Positions 25,016-37,530 of a stretch of 64,000 nt of DNA are shown here, one piece after another; within the stretch, counting starts at the first letter, position 1; the number at the start of each line of letters is the position of its first letter. Location: positions 30,992,201-31,056,200 of the forward strand of contig OX392527.1 of NCBI GenBank assembly GCA_947623455.1, given 5' to 3'. The notes beneath the pieces were generated by a model. The model had not been told where the DNA came from. It did no database searches and saw nothing but the letters and a program-made list of their open reading frames with translations. The position numbers and the translations under genes were made by a program. The stretch is from Mimachlamys varia. Lineage: Eukaryota > Mollusca > Bivalvia > Pectinida > Pectinidae.

Positions 25016-25439
25016 TAAGTTAGAGTTAATGATAAAGTAGCGTATGCTATGGTAAAAGATAAATTAGAATAGGATATATAAAGAAGAATAAAGTAGCGTT
25101 GGATAATATTATGATCAATACGGGCAGGTAAAATTTAATAATGAATAAGGTAGGGTAGGCTATAACAAAGATGTTATAAGAAAGGATAAAGTAAGGTAGG
25201 ATATAATATAGGAATAGTAGGGATAGGAGACGGATATTATAAAGGATAAGTTAGGGTAAGATATGCATGTAATTTAAGATTACGGATAATGGCAGTGGGA
25301 TAAAATAACGGATTATGTATATTGAGATATGATTAGGGATACAATAGGGAAGGATTAGCTAATTATAATGAAGGGAAGGGTTTATCAAAGAATAAAGTAG
25401 AATAGGATAAAATAAATGATAAGGTAGAGTTGGATATAC
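25016..25439 (+). repeat. Diverged transition between the 27-bp array and the 81-bp array
   Basis: GATAAAGTAG, GGATATAA and AAGGATAAGG words recur irregularly. I see no separate feature. Confidence 0.5.
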
Positions 25440-26700
25440 TAAAGGGACGCGTATGGTAGATTATAGTAGAGGAAATGGTTGGGTATACTATTATAAATGA
25501 TAAGGTAGAGTTGGATATGCTAAAGGGCACCCTATGGTAAGGTATTTTAGAGGAACTGGTAGGGTAGTATATTATAAATGATAAGGTAGAGTTGGATATA
25601 ATACAGTACAGCGTATGGTAGATTATAGTAGAGGAAATGGTAGGGTAGTATATTATAAATGATAAGGTAGAGTTGGATATAATACAGTTCAGCGTATGGT
25701 AGATTATAGTAGAGGAAATGGTTGGGAAGTCTATTAGAAATGATAAGGTAGAATTGGATATAATACAGTACAGCGTATGGTAGATTATAGTAGAGGAAAT
25801 GGTTGGAAGGATGAAATAAATGATAAGGTAGAGTTGGATATAATACAGTACTCCGTATGGTGGAGTATAGTAGAGGAAATGGTTGGGTAGTCTATTATAA
25901 ATGATATGGTAGAATTGGATATAATACAGTACAGCGTATGGTAGATTATAGTAGAGGAAATGGTTGGGTAGGCTATTATAAATGATAAGGTAGAATTGGA
26001 TATAATACAGTACAGCGTATGGTAGGTTATAGTAGAGTAAATGGTTGGGTAGGCTATTATAAATGATAAGGTAGAATTGGATATAATACAGTACAGCGTA
26101 TGGTAGATTATAATAGAGGAAATGGTTGGAAGGATGAAATAAATGATAAGATAGAGTTGGATATAATACAGTACAGCGTATGGTAGATTATAGTAGAGGA
26201 AATGGTTGGAAGGATGAAATAAATGATAAGGTAGAGTTGGATATAATACAGTACAGCGTATGGTAGGTTATAGTAGAGGAAATGGTTGGAAGGATGAAAT
26301 AAATGATAAGGTAGAGTTGGATATAATACAGTACAGCGTATGGTAGGTTATAGTAGAGGAAATGGTTGGAAGGATGAAATAAATGATAAGGTAGAGTTGG
26401 ATATAATACAGTACAGCGTATGGTAGATTATAGTAGAGGAAATGGTTGGGTAGTCTATTATAAATGATAAGGTAGAGTTGGATATAATACAGTACAGCGT
26501 ATGGTAGATTATAGTAGAGGAAATGGTTGGGTAATCTATTATAAATGATAAGGTAGAGTTGGATATAATACAGTACAGCGTGTGGTAGATTATAGTAGAG
26601 GAAATGGTTGGGTAATCTATTATAAATGATAAGGTAGAGTTGGATATAATACAGTACAGCGTATGGTAGATTATAGTAGAGGAAATGGTTGGAAGGATGA
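25440..26700 (+). repeat. 80/81-bp array, a three-unit derivative of the 27-bp repeat
   Basis: About 15 units. A full unit contains GGTTGGGTAGTCTATTATAA, AATGATAAGGTAGAGTTGG, ATATAATACAGTACAGCGTA and TGGTAGATTATAGTAGAGG. It breaks into three pieces that each start GGTAG or GGTTG (about 27, 32 and 22 bp). A subtype carries GGTTGGAAGGATGAAATAA in place of the GGTTGGGTAGTC part. This looks like a higher-order repeat grown from three diverged 27-bp units. Confidence 0.88.
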
Positions 26701-26864
26701 AATAAATGATAGATCAGATAAGATATGATAAAGGATAAGGTACGGAAGGATAAAATAAAGGATAAAGAAGTAAAGAATATATAAAAGGATCAGGTACGGA
26801 AGGATAAGATAAAGGATAAGATACCATGAGGACAGAAATCCTAAGGGACAATGAGGACAGAAAT
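26701..26864 (+). repeat. Diverged right edge of the minisatellite region
   Basis: GATAAAGGATAAGG-type words recur around 26720-26825, followed by two copies of 'GAGGACAGAAATC' at about 26828 and 26851. Confidence 0.5.
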
Positions 26865-26972
26865 CATTAAAAGATCATGTAAATGTTTTCTTTGTTCATA
26901 TTTTGCCCCTCATTAATTCGATTTTGAGTTCGGATTATGATTTTGTTAACGCTTCGGGATTCTCTAATTTAT
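26865..26972 (+). mobile_element. Retrotransposon 3'-tail fragment (+)
   Basis: Matches the terminal part of the dispersed family found at 49585-50275 and elsewhere: TTTGCCCCT, then ATTCGATTTTGAGTTCGG, then TTTTGTTAACGCTTCGGG-type sequence ending ATTCTC. It is 5' truncated. Confidence 0.7.
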
Positions 26973-28557
26973 TTTGAAATTATAAAGGGAAATGTAGGGA
27001 CGGATATTATAAGCTGAAATATAGGAACATATTTCTTTTCAGTTTGGAATTCCTTAAATTTTATTGTCACAAGACAAATGGATTGGGTAACAGACATAGT
27101 CTATTAATAAACAGTGGTACAAGCATAGACGAACATGAGAAACATCTATTAAATCTTATTTTAATTTCAATTCAATTCAATTATTTATACTCTCTTTTTT
27201 TGCGGTTCGGAAGATGAATTAAAAAAAAATATAAAAGTATTCACCAAAAAAGAAAAGATTGTATTATAGGGCTGCATGTATAAACAGTTAGTGGGGTTTA
27301 ATTACAGTATCAAACAGATGCAGGCTAACGAAAGTCAAAGCCATCCACTGATGAGTTTTGAAACTCATTCCAACTCAAACCTTCAGTGTAAGCATTTAAA
27401 TACTAGTTAGATATAAAATAAATATATGATAAAGCTTTGTACTATGATCTATGTGGTTATTTCTCATTTATTTTGACAAAATAGTATAACTGGTCTTCTG
27501 AACCCTATACCCATCAGTATTAAATAATACAAAAAATAAAATGAAGAAATAAGGCAGAAATATAACGTACCATAATCATTGAAAATCAAAGATATTGCAA
27601 TAAGGAAATGAAAGAATGAATAAATGAAAATGACAACAAGAACGAAACAATGAATGAAAAAGAAAAAAAAATGAATAAATGCAAATATAGGAATGAATGA
27701 AGAAAGGAATGAACGAACAAATGGAAGTTAATGATGAATATAGAATATAGTGAAGGACTCTGTATGTTAGAATACAATTAAGGACTCAGAAGAGTAGGAT
27801 AAAAGCACAAGCACAATCAGAATTCTTGTTATTTTTAACCAGCACATCGTCTATGAAATTAAAAAGATCTGGCTAGGGTTTATTTACCTGTCTTGATAAG
27901 CTCCTCAACAGACTCAGCTTGGTATGGAAACGATATGAAACATCTCAGAATGGGGACAGACACAGGAATTTAATCACTGCAACTTAGCTTTTCTTGTTTT
28001 ATTAAACGAAGTATTTTACAAGATAGCTCATAACCGTATATTTGTATCGTCGTCCAACGTTATTGGAAAAGAAAGCTCTTATAATTATGAGATATTGAAG
28101 ATATTCCTTCAGTTTGGTATGAGGTATGGTAGTGTACAGGTTTGAAACATCAAAAGTTATGATAGAAAATATTTTTGAGGAGAGGGTACTTTAGGTTGAT
28201 CAGAGTATAAAGGTGGGTGTCAATTACTATACCACTTATTAAATGGTACATGTACTTTGAATGGTAGTAGATTAGCAGAGCCAGTGATGAAAAAATGTTT
28301 GTAAGGATACAGAAAGATGAACCCTTGCACACACACATGTGCTTCAAATTTAGTATTATATACACCATACGGAAATAAATAAAAATAAAAAGCAACATTT
28401 ATCCACAAAAGCAAAAATTGATGAAAATATGAATACAGACAAGGTTGTATTGTATAAAAACATGCGAAAATACTTTCATCGTTAAATACTCATTAAAAAG
28501 GAGACACGATATGAAAGCAGAAGAAACTTGTAGTGTCCGATTATGAAACACATATTC
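26973..28557. other. Intron sequence; low-complexity AATGAA tract, no gene recognised
   Basis: AT-rich. A purine-rich AATGAA/GAATGAAT-type tract occupies about 27597-27725. No coding similarity seen. Confidence 0.5.
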
Positions 28558-28645
28558 TTATTCTCTTCACTTTTTCGGGGGTCTTCGTGTACACTTTTCC
28601 TTTGTTCATGTATTTCTTTTATTTTCATAGATTTATAATTTTGTC
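28558..28645 (+). mobile_element. Diverged retrotransposon 3'-tail fragment (+)
   Basis: 'TTCTCTTCACTTTTTCGGGGG' degenerates from the TTCTCTTGTACTTTTTACGAG stretch of the tail, followed by TCTTCGTGTA and CTTTTCCTTTGTTCATG. It is short and decayed. Confidence 0.45.
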
Positions 28646-29464
28646 GACACTAGTCTAGTCTCCAATTCTCTTTAAAGAACTTATAAAAGGCTCGTACTGA
28701 CTGTTGTGCTACATACAAGTGTAAACTAATATTAAAGAATGCCAATGTATGTGAAAAGGTTCCGAAACAGTATAAAACAATGACAGGGATAATTTCTTTA
28801 AAACCCCATGGAGCATAGATTGACACTCACCTAGCCGTGTAAGTCACTATGGTAATACAGTTACAGGATGGGGAATAACGAAGTTAATGATCTGATAAAA
28901 TGTAATTCTGCGTCAATATACACCATCCAAATAACATCTTCTGTTAGTAATCGTTTGTGGTACCAAGTATAACACGAATCAAAGTGTTACGAAACGTATG
29001 TTAAAATACAGAAAACAGAGGGAAGTTTTTGTTTTCAATTTTCATCTTAAATTCCACACATTTTTTAGGGTATCAATTGGTAGATGTGATATCTATGCTA
29101 CATTGCTATACCTACAAGTTGACATTCCTGTCCTTAGCTACAAAAGTTACTATGGTACTTATAGTTACCATGCGTCTAGTGTCAAAATCTGATTATGATA
29201 ATACATTTTTTGTTAGGACAGGTAGTTTTAAACTGTATATCTTAAGGTTCGATATGTCATAATTGTGGTAGCTCTGTAGTAAAGCATCTTAGTGTTTGAT
29301 GATATTTGCCCGGATACCTGAATGACGAATCAGTAGCTGTTCTTCATAAGTACGGACATACCTTAAATAACGAGAAGTTTTGTGTATTACAAACTACATA
29401 TACCATATGATGCACACGATAAGCAAACAGGTATTTTGAAAAATCTATATGTCAAAATAAATAA
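28646..29464. other. Intron sequence, nothing recognised
   Basis: Overlapping chance frames of 64-77 codons at 28998-29262 show no similarity I recognise. Confidence 0.5.
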
Positions 29465-29905
29465 AAGAATACCGAAGCGTTAACAAATTTATAATCCAAA
29501 CTCAAAATTGATTAAACCAGGGGCATAATATGAACAAAGGAAAGATTTACATGGAGACCCTTGTATAAGTACAAGAGAATAAGACCAGGTGTTCCGGAAG
29601 AGTAAACGTCTTCTGCTTCATCGGCGACACTCGCCATGTAAATCTTTGTTACATCCAAATAAATGATCTTACTCAAAAACTTCAATCTTCATAAAACTTA
29701 AAGATACAGAATATTTCTCAATGAGACAAAGATGGCGACCATAAAACTTGCCCATAGTTCTGATCAAAATGCATCTCTCGAATCCTTGTGTTGTTAGTTT
29801 GTTTGTCAGCAGTCGACATCGATCGCGCCCTAGAATATCGAATCAACTGCGACATGTAAACACCATTTACATGTTGGAGAAGCAGAGATGTTACTATCAA
29901 GAAAT
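29465..29905 (-). mobile_element. Retrotransposon 3' end with RT C-terminal coding remnant (-)
   Basis: Read on the minus strand, about 29867-29830 encodes VYMSQLIRYSRA, a recognisable segment downstream of the reverse transcriptase palm in the YIDDVLS family. After a frame change comes MGKFYGRHLCLIEKYS, the C-terminal 'FYGR' region, and then the ~300-bp 3' tail ending CGATTTTGAG...GCTTCGGTATTC near 29470. Frames are broken, so it is dead. It is 5' truncated like the other copies. Confidence 0.75.
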
Positions 29906-30558
29906 GGAAAGTTCACGATCGGAAATTTGAAATCATCGTGTATTTAAAAAAAAAGACTACTTACATTTATGGAAGCAATTACTGGGATTATTTTAAGAAG
30001 TTACATATCATCCCAGTGTGCTGTATAGTGATATATACTTCATAAAACACTAAAAGAGGCTCCCCAAACATAGAACGATATATATTTTATTATTGTGTAT
30101 TCAAACGCTGGTGGAAATGATTAGATATCTATTGTATTAACATATAACATTCCTGTAACGATTCAACGTATCAATAATTAATATATGCTCGAACAAACCC
30201 TCAAAATACAATGCGATAATCTATAATTCTTAATTTAAAACAGTTATTTGTAACCTTATCTTTCTAGTAATATAGAAATGCCAATTGTTATTCCTTACGT
30301 TAGAGTACTCGTGTAGAGCATTAGATTACTTTTTCTCAGATTTGTATACAACAAAATTGTTGCTAATAAAGTAATATTCTCTTTCAAGTCCGAAAAGTCT
30401 TTTGTCAGTGACATTTATTTACTAAATTACTCTCCTTTGAGAGACAGCTATAAGTATCAACACGTGTTGGTTAAAGTTAGAGTTAACACTAAGCTATGGT
30501 CTAATTATTAGCGTTGACGGCTGATGTGATGCTTCTGTGGCTATCGAAATGTCTCTCT
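29906..30558. other. Intron sequence, nothing recognised
   Basis: AT-rich, without a clear array or coding similarity. Confidence 0.5.
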
Positions 30559-30905
30559 TCAAAGTTGATGTACGTGCGATGTGTGAATATCAAAGTTGAT
30601 GTACGTGCGATGTGTGAATATCAAAGTTGATGTACGTGCGATGTGTGAATATCAAAGTTGATGTACGTACGATGTGTGAATATCAAAGTTGATGTACGTA
30701 CGATGTGTGAATATCAAAGTTGATGTACGTGCGATTTGTGAATATCAAAGTTGATGTACGTGCGATGTGTGAATATCAAAGTTGATGTAGGTGCGATGTG
30801 TGAATATCAAAGTTGATGTAGGTGCGATGTGTGAATATCAAAGTTGATGTACGTGCGATGTGTGGATATCAAAGTTGATGTACGTGCGATGTGTGAATAG
30901 CAAAG
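30559..30905 (+). repeat. 31-bp minisatellite, about 11 units
   Basis: CAAAGTTGATGTACGTGCGA begins at 30560 and recurs at exact 31-bp steps, with GTGTGAATAT completing each unit. Variants include GTACGTAC and GTAGGTGC. It ends at TAGCAAAGGTG near 30905, about 590 bp before the last coding exon. Confidence 0.95.
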
Positions 30906-31491
30906 GTGCAGATGACTATTTAGCATATCCGAAGTTTTCTTATGAATAAATCAAGTGAGACTTTATTTTTGCTGATGTATTAACGCTTACGTTGTGTGTT
31001 TCTGTGGTGTTACACCGATATTACAGATACATCTCTGGCAATAGAAGAAGCTCTAGAACACGGTTGTATCAGTTATTAGAGAGATCATAGAAAATGGCCT
31101 GCTGATTAATGGTTTCGTTAATTACGGATTATTGGTAGCATGACCATAAATATCGTGTTAGAAATAGCCGATAGTGCATCAGTAATGGGAGATATTCTGG
31201 CTTAGCATGGCACTAGCACTGTTGGGGCGATTCCCGATTTGTCAGTACATTGGTTCACCGGAAGTTGATGCTGAGCGTAACATGTCACAAGTACTACAGT
31301 GTTGGTACAGGCCTGGTTAATGCCACTAAACCAATTAACTGAATACCGTTCATTAAATGTCCAATGTGAGGTAGATCGTGCTTAAGAAGGATCTGTCGAA
31401 ATACATTCCGTATTGTATCGATTCCACGTGATATTTGACGTGACCTAATCCTGTTAAAGTCTAAACGTTTGTGTGTTTTTCTGTTCGACAG
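30906..31491. other. Last part of the 21-kb intron
   Basis: No feature recognised other than the acceptor tract (GTTTTTCTGTTCGACAG, ending 31491). Confidence 0.5.
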
Positions 31492-31899
31492 GTGATGTTT
31501 TCATTCGTGGCGAGGGTCGTGTGTATGGAGAACCTCGTCTTGCCTTTCAAAGACGATAATCCAGTGACGTGCCCTCCCTCGCGTAGATGTATGATTGGCA
31601 ATGGCGAGAATAAGTGGGCGCCCCCTAACAATTGGAGGGGGTCGTCGGAGATGACGGCCAACGCCCAAACCGAGACTGTTCAGAACCCTCAGTTGGCCGA
31701 GATACACGCAAAACTTAACGAAATACGAAATTTCATCAAAATGTATAAAGAAAGACTAGAAGAAAAAGACAGAAAAGAGAAAATGGCCAAAGAATGGAAG
31801 GCTTTAGCGCTGGTGTTTGACAGAATATTCTTTATAATTTATTTATCAACTATCACTGTGTCTCTGTGCGTGGTCCTTCCCATCATATTTAGTAGTTGA
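31492..31899 (+). CDS. nAChR-like subunit: last exon (intracellular domain, M4, stop)
   Basis: The exon starts in phase 0 after TTCGACAG and runs 135 codons to TGA at 31897-31899. Residues 1-12 (VMFSFVARVVCM) continue the post-M3 helix typical of nAChRs. Residues about 13-65 are a short variable loop with a C-x5-C (CPPSRRC). Residues about 66-112 form a charged amphipathic MA helix ending EWKALALVFDR. Residues about 107-131 are M4 (FFIIYLSTITVSLC, then VVLPIIF), with a three-residue extracellular tail (FSS). W-K-A-x-A-x-V-x-D-R before M4 is the classic nAChR signature. With the exons at 107 and 10350 it forms the C-terminal half of a ligand-gated cation channel subunit. Without the ligand-binding domain I cannot say alpha or non-alpha (vicinal cysteines not visible), or exclude another cationic Cys-loop class. 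The intracellular loop is short for the family. Confidence 0.95.
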   Translation: MMFSFVARVVCMENLVLPFKDDNPVTCPPSRRCMIGNGENKWAPPNNWRGSSEMTANAQTETVQNPQLAEIHAKLNEIRNFIKMYKERLEEKDRKEKMAKEWKALALVFDRIFFIIYLSTITVSLCVVLPIIFSS

Positions 31900-32601
31900 T
31901 ATATATGTTTAGGCGTCAACCACGGGGTCAACTCAGTTAGAGGGATATATCAAGTGTTAAATATGTCTACATCATATAAACAAAGGGTAGTGTATAAAGT
32001 TTTGCGTCTCACCAAATTATTTCATTCTGTAATCCGGATTATTTTGGCGTGCTGTATTTTTATATGAGTCATCTTCAAATTGTAAATGGTATCATCGTTG
32101 TTATGTTTACATATTCACTAAGTCTGGTGAAAGCCAGCCGTATAGTAGTTTGTCAGAACGGACAGTAGAAACTGTTTAATCATGCTATACCGTTATAAGA
32201 GTAAAGAGTGGTAGGACAGCTGGCGACGCCTAACAGGACTGTGATTAGTGTGGACACCGGGTCCATTGGTGGTACGGGTTGGGTGGAACCTCACCATGAT
32301 AAGGGTAGAGTGGAGACAACTTCATGGGCGTTGGGTGGATCAGAGTGTTGTGGGCGGTGCCACCTGTATATAAACAAACACTGTGAGACTGGTACATTGT
32401 ATGACGTTGAACTTCCATGTTTAAATCACCATAAACGTATTTGTATTTCACCGTAATCATGTGGACAAACTCTACTCGTTCGGTCTGTGTCTGTGAGGTC
32501 TAGGACGGGAGCCGACACTGTATATATGATAAAGATGGGAGGCCGGTTTCACCTGCTCGGTAAAGCATTGATTTCTAAATGACTGTTATTGGTGTATTAA
32601 A
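31900..32601 (+). promoter_or_regulatory. Probable 3' UTR with candidate poly(A) signal ATTAAA at 32596
   Basis: Sequence following the receptor stop codon. The first plausible polyadenylation hexamer I see is ATTAAA at 32596-32601, with GT-rich DNA about 60-100 bp on. No canonical AATAAA occurs nearer. Chance frames at 32208-32460 on both strands overlap it. The true end of the transcript is unknown. Confidence 0.3.
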
Positions 32602-34234
32602 ACTGTAAAGAAAGTCAGCACTGGCTAGGGAAAAAAAACCTTAAAATAAGTGTGAAGAAATCAAATGTATGTCGTTGTAAATGTTTTCCTTGTTTATAAG
32701 GGCCGACAACCCTGTTTGCCAAAATATCCGTGTAAACCTACGTTGTATTTGTCTCACTGTCGCTCATAAAGACTGAAGTTTCAGGTTGACCATATTATAA
32801 CTGTTGACAAGTATTATGTTGTTTCTGAGTGATATGATGGAAGCCGGAAGCCCATGTTCCGGTTATTACTACACTGTTGGGTAGTACCCCGATGCTGCTG
32901 TTGTTATTTGCGTTCTAGATGATATTAAAAATATTTATTGATAAATTATATAGAACCTGACTTCCATATATAAAAAATGGTGTACATCCTGTGACGTAGT
33001 GATTTCGCGAGAGAGCTCGACCTCGGTTGACCTTAAGACGGAAGCACTCTGTACATGCGATGCACCATTTGCCTATGCAAGCATCCTTTTGTACATATGT
33101 ATATTGTACTGGGCGTTGGTCAACGAATGGTGTTGCTGAACTACACTGCATTAGGGGGACTTCCTCCTCCTTACCGTGCACTCACGTGCTGTCACGTGTT
33201 GTCACGATTCACGCGTGTATTATATATACCATGTAATGTTTGTGTCGTCAGAACTGACTCACAACACTTTTTACCACGAAACATGCCATAACGGTATTCC
33301 CTTAGTTCTCATCGAATTCATGTCTTCATATTATATATTAATAGATCTATATGCTGTGCCACTTGTGTTGAGATAAATTGTTCGTGGCATATTCTATATG
33401 ATAGATATTAGCGAGCCCGTGAGTGGGGCATTCAGTTTAGAACGAATTACATGTTGCTTTCTGTATTTCTCTAGTTTGAGTACGGCATCATTTTTTTCCC
33501 GAACGACCAGCCAAAATAGGGGTTTATTCTATTTTTATATTTGTAGGTGAACTTTGAATTCGAATACTTTACATTATAATCATAATTGTGTAATATCAGA
33601 TACCCTATTATCAAACTGTATGATTGTGGAGTGGCAAGATGCATACAAGTGTATGTAGTATATATCCAAATAACAAACGACAAACAGTAGACATATCAAA
33701 TCAAGACAGTAGGCACCAAGATTTAACTTAAACTGCCATTAAATAGTGTTAAATAGTTTTGAAGTATAAGATATGTAGATTAGGTGACATATGTTTGACA
33801 ATACATCCATATTGATACAATAATCTATCTACCCAGTCCCAGGGTTACCTGTATGACACAAGGGTTCAATGCTACATGTTAGCGATATGTTTACAAGGTT
33901 ATCTATTAATCTGTCATGGCACTCTCCCGAGGGAACAGAGGTGTAGCGCCGAACCCGTTGCTAGGTATAGTTCCCGTAGCCAAGGACGGCAGACAACTGT
34001 ACTAAATAGAACATGATAGTTATCCAATAGCTTTCCAAGATACTATCATGCGGTGTACCAAATGGACATGTACCCTTGATCAAGGTGTCTGTATAACCAG
34101 GTACAAAATTGGTTTATGTCACCACGGGGACAGGGGACATGTTTCTTTGTTTAACAACAAAGTACAAAACTCTGTCTGTATGTTACTAATTAATTTACTC
34201 TGTCTATGACATAAAAGTACATGGTAGCCTCTAT
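32602..34234. other. No gene recognised
   Basis: Ordinary AT-rich DNA. Chance frames of 66-88 codons at 32915-33376 and 33471-33683 have no similarity I recognise. Confidence 0.5.
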
Positions 34235-37200
34235 GACACCAGGGTACTAGTCCGTCTATATGACACTTGGGTACCAGTTTGTCTATATGACACCAGGGTA
34301 CTAGTTTGTCTATATGAAAACAGGGTACTAGTTTGTCTATATGACACTTGGGTACTAGTCCGTCTATATGACACCAGGGTACCAGTTTGTTTATATGGCA
34401 CCAGGGTACTAGTTTGTCTATATGACACCAGGGTACTAGTCCGTCTATATGACACCAGGGTAACAGTTTGTCTATATGACACCACGGTACCAGTTTGTCT
34501 ATATGACACCAGGGTAACAGTCCGTTTATATGACACCAGGGTACTAGTCCGTCTATGTGACACTTGGGTACTAGTCCGTCTATATGACACCAGGGTACTA
34601 GTCCGTCTATATGACACTTGGGAACTAGTTTGTCTATATGACACTTGGGTACCAGTTTGTCTATATGACACCAGGGTACCTGTCTGTCTATATGACACAA
34701 GGGTACTTGTCCGTTTATATGGCACCATGGTACTAGTCCGTCTATATGACACTTGGGTATTAGTTTGTCTATATCACACTTGGGTACCAGTTTGTCTATA
34801 TGACACCAGGGTACTAGTCCGTTTATATGACACCAAGGTACTAGTCCGTCTATATGACACTTGGGTACTAGTTTGTCTATATGACACTTGGGTACCGGTT
34901 TGTCTATATGACACCAGGGTACTAGTCCGTTTATATGACACCAGGGTACTAGTCCGTCTATATGACATCCGGGTACTAGTCCGTCTATATGACACTTGGG
35001 TACCAGTTTGTCTATATGACACTAGGGTACTAGTTTGTCTATATGACACCAGGGTATTTGTCCGTTTATATGACACCAGGGTACTAGTCCGTCTATATGA
35101 CATCCGGGTACTAGTCCGTCTATATGACACCAGGGTACTAGTTTGTCTATATGACACCAGGGTACCAGTTTGTCAATATGACACCAGGGTAACAGTTTGT
35201 CTATATGACACCAGGGTACTTGTCTGTCTATATGACACTTGGGTACCAGTTTGTCTATATGACACCAGGGTAACAGTTTGTCAATATGACACCAGGGTAA
35301 CAGTCCATCTATATGACTCCAGGGTACCTGTTTGTCTATATGACACCAGGGTTCCAGTTTGTCTATATGACACCAGGATACTAGTCCGTTTATATGACAC
35401 CAGGGTAACAGTCCGTCTATATGACACCAGGGTACTAGTTCGTCTATATGACACTTGGGTACTCTATATGACACTTGGGTACTAGTTTGTCTATATGACA
35501 CCAGGGTAACATTTTGTCTATATGACACCAGGGTACCAGTTTGTCTATATGGCACCAGGGTACTAGTCCGTTTATATGACACCAGGGTACTAGTCCGTCT
35601 ATATGACATCCGGGTACTAGTCCGTCTATATGACACTTGAGTACCAGTTTGTCTATATGACACCAGGGTACTAGTCCGTTTATATGACACCAGGGTACTA
35701 GTCCGTCTATATGACATCCGGGTACTAGTCCGCCTATATGACACTTGCGTACCAGTTTGTCTATATGACACCAGGGTACTAGTTTGTCTATATGACACCA
35801 GGGTACTTGTCCGTTTATATGACACCAGGGTACTAGTCCGTATATATGACATCCGGGTACTAGTCCGTCTATATGACACTTGGGTACCAGTTTGTCTATA
35901 TGACACCAGGGTACTAGTCCGTTTATATGACACCAGGGTACTAGTCCGTCTAAATGACATCCGGGTACTAGTCCGCCTATATGACACTTGCGTACCAGTT
36001 TGTCTATATGACACCAGGGTACTAGTTTGTCTATATGACATCCGGGTACTAGTCCGTCTATATGACACTTGGGTACCAGTTTTTCTATATGACACTAGGG
36101 TACTAGTCCGTTTTTATGGCACTAGGGTACCAGTTTGTCTATATGACACAAGGGTACTAGTCCGTCTATATGACACCAGGGTACTAGTCCGTCTATATGA
36201 CACTTGGGTACCAGTTTGTCAATATGACACCAGGGTACCAGTTTGTCTATATGGCACCAGGGTACCTCTCTGTCTATATGACATCCGGGTACCAGTTTGT
36301 CTATATGACACCACGGTACCATTTTGTCTATATGTCACCAGGGTACCAGTTTGTCTATATGACACCAGGGTACCAGTTTGTCTATATGACACTTTGGTAC
36401 TAGTTTGTCTATATGACACCAGGGTAACAGTTTTGTCTATATGACACCAGGGTAACAGTTTGTCTATATGACACCAGGGTATCAGTTTGTCTATATGACA
36501 CCAGGGTACTAGTTTGTCTATATGACACCAGGGAACCAGTTTGTCTATATGACACCAGGGTACCAGTTTGTCTATATGACACCAGGGTAACAGTTTGTCT
36601 ATATGACACCAGGGTACCTCTCTGTCTATATGACACCAGGGTAACAGTTTGTCTATATGACACCACGGTACCAGTTTGTCTATATGACACCAGGGTAACA
36701 GTTTGTCTATATGACACCAGGGTACTAGTTTGTCTATATGACACCAGGGTAACAGTTTGTCTATATGACACCAGGGTACCTCTCTGTCTATATGACACCA
36801 GGGTAACAGTTTGTCTATATGACACCACGGTACCAGTTTGTCTATATGACACCAGGGTAACAGTTTGTCTATATGACACCAGAGTAACAGTTTGTCTATA
36901 TGACACCAGGGTAACAGTTTGTCTATATGACACCAGGGTGACAGTTTGTCTATACGACACCAGGGTAACAGTTTGTCTATATGACACCAGGTTACTAGTT
37001 TGTCTATATGACACCAGGGTTCCAGTTTGTCTATATGGCACCAGGGTACTAGTCCGTCTATATGACACCAGAGTTCCAGTTTGTCTATATGACACCAGGG
37101 TACTAGTTTGTCTATATGACACTAGGGTACTAGTCCGTCTATATGACATCCGGGTACCAGTCTGTCTATATGACACCAGGGTAACATTTTGTCTATATGA

Positions 37201-37530
37201 CACCAGGGTACTAGTTTGTCTATATGACACCAGGGTACCAGTTTGTCTATATGACACCAGGGTAACAGTTTGTCTATATGACACCAGGTTACCAGTTTGT
37301 CTATATGACACCAGGGTAACAGTTTGTCTATATGACACTAGGGTAACAGTTTTCTATATGACACCAGGGTAATAGTTTGTCTATATGACACCAGGGTACT
37401 TGTCTGTCTATATGACACCAGGATACCAGTTTGTCTATATGACACCAGGTCGTCTATATGACACCAGGGTACTAGTCCGTCTATATGACACCAGGGTACC
37501 AGTCTGTCTATATGACACTTCGGTGTGTAC
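34235..37530 (+). repeat. Second, unrelated 27-bp minisatellite with higher-order structure
   Basis: About 122 tandem 27-bp units with the core GTCTATATGACACCAGGGTA and a variable seven-base linker (ACTAGTT, ACCAGTT, AACAGTT, ACTAGTCC-type). Marker variants recur at multiples of 27: GACATCCGGG units place 'CAT' at 34966, 35101, 35607, 35715, 35850, 35958, 36039 and 36282. Long stop-free frames (up to 357 codons, SYRQTGTLV-type nonapeptides on the minus strand) are by-products of the period. It lies about 2.3 kb past the receptor stop codon. Confidence 0.95.

Noticed and set aside
30559..30905. CRISPR array
   Set aside because: Units are directly contiguous with no unique spacers, there are no cas genes, and the host gene is a spliced animal receptor. 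The same applies to the other arrays.
31461..31707. Minus-strand frames opposite the last receptor exon
   Set aside because: Shadows of the receptor exon, whose plus-strand frame has clear nAChR motifs.
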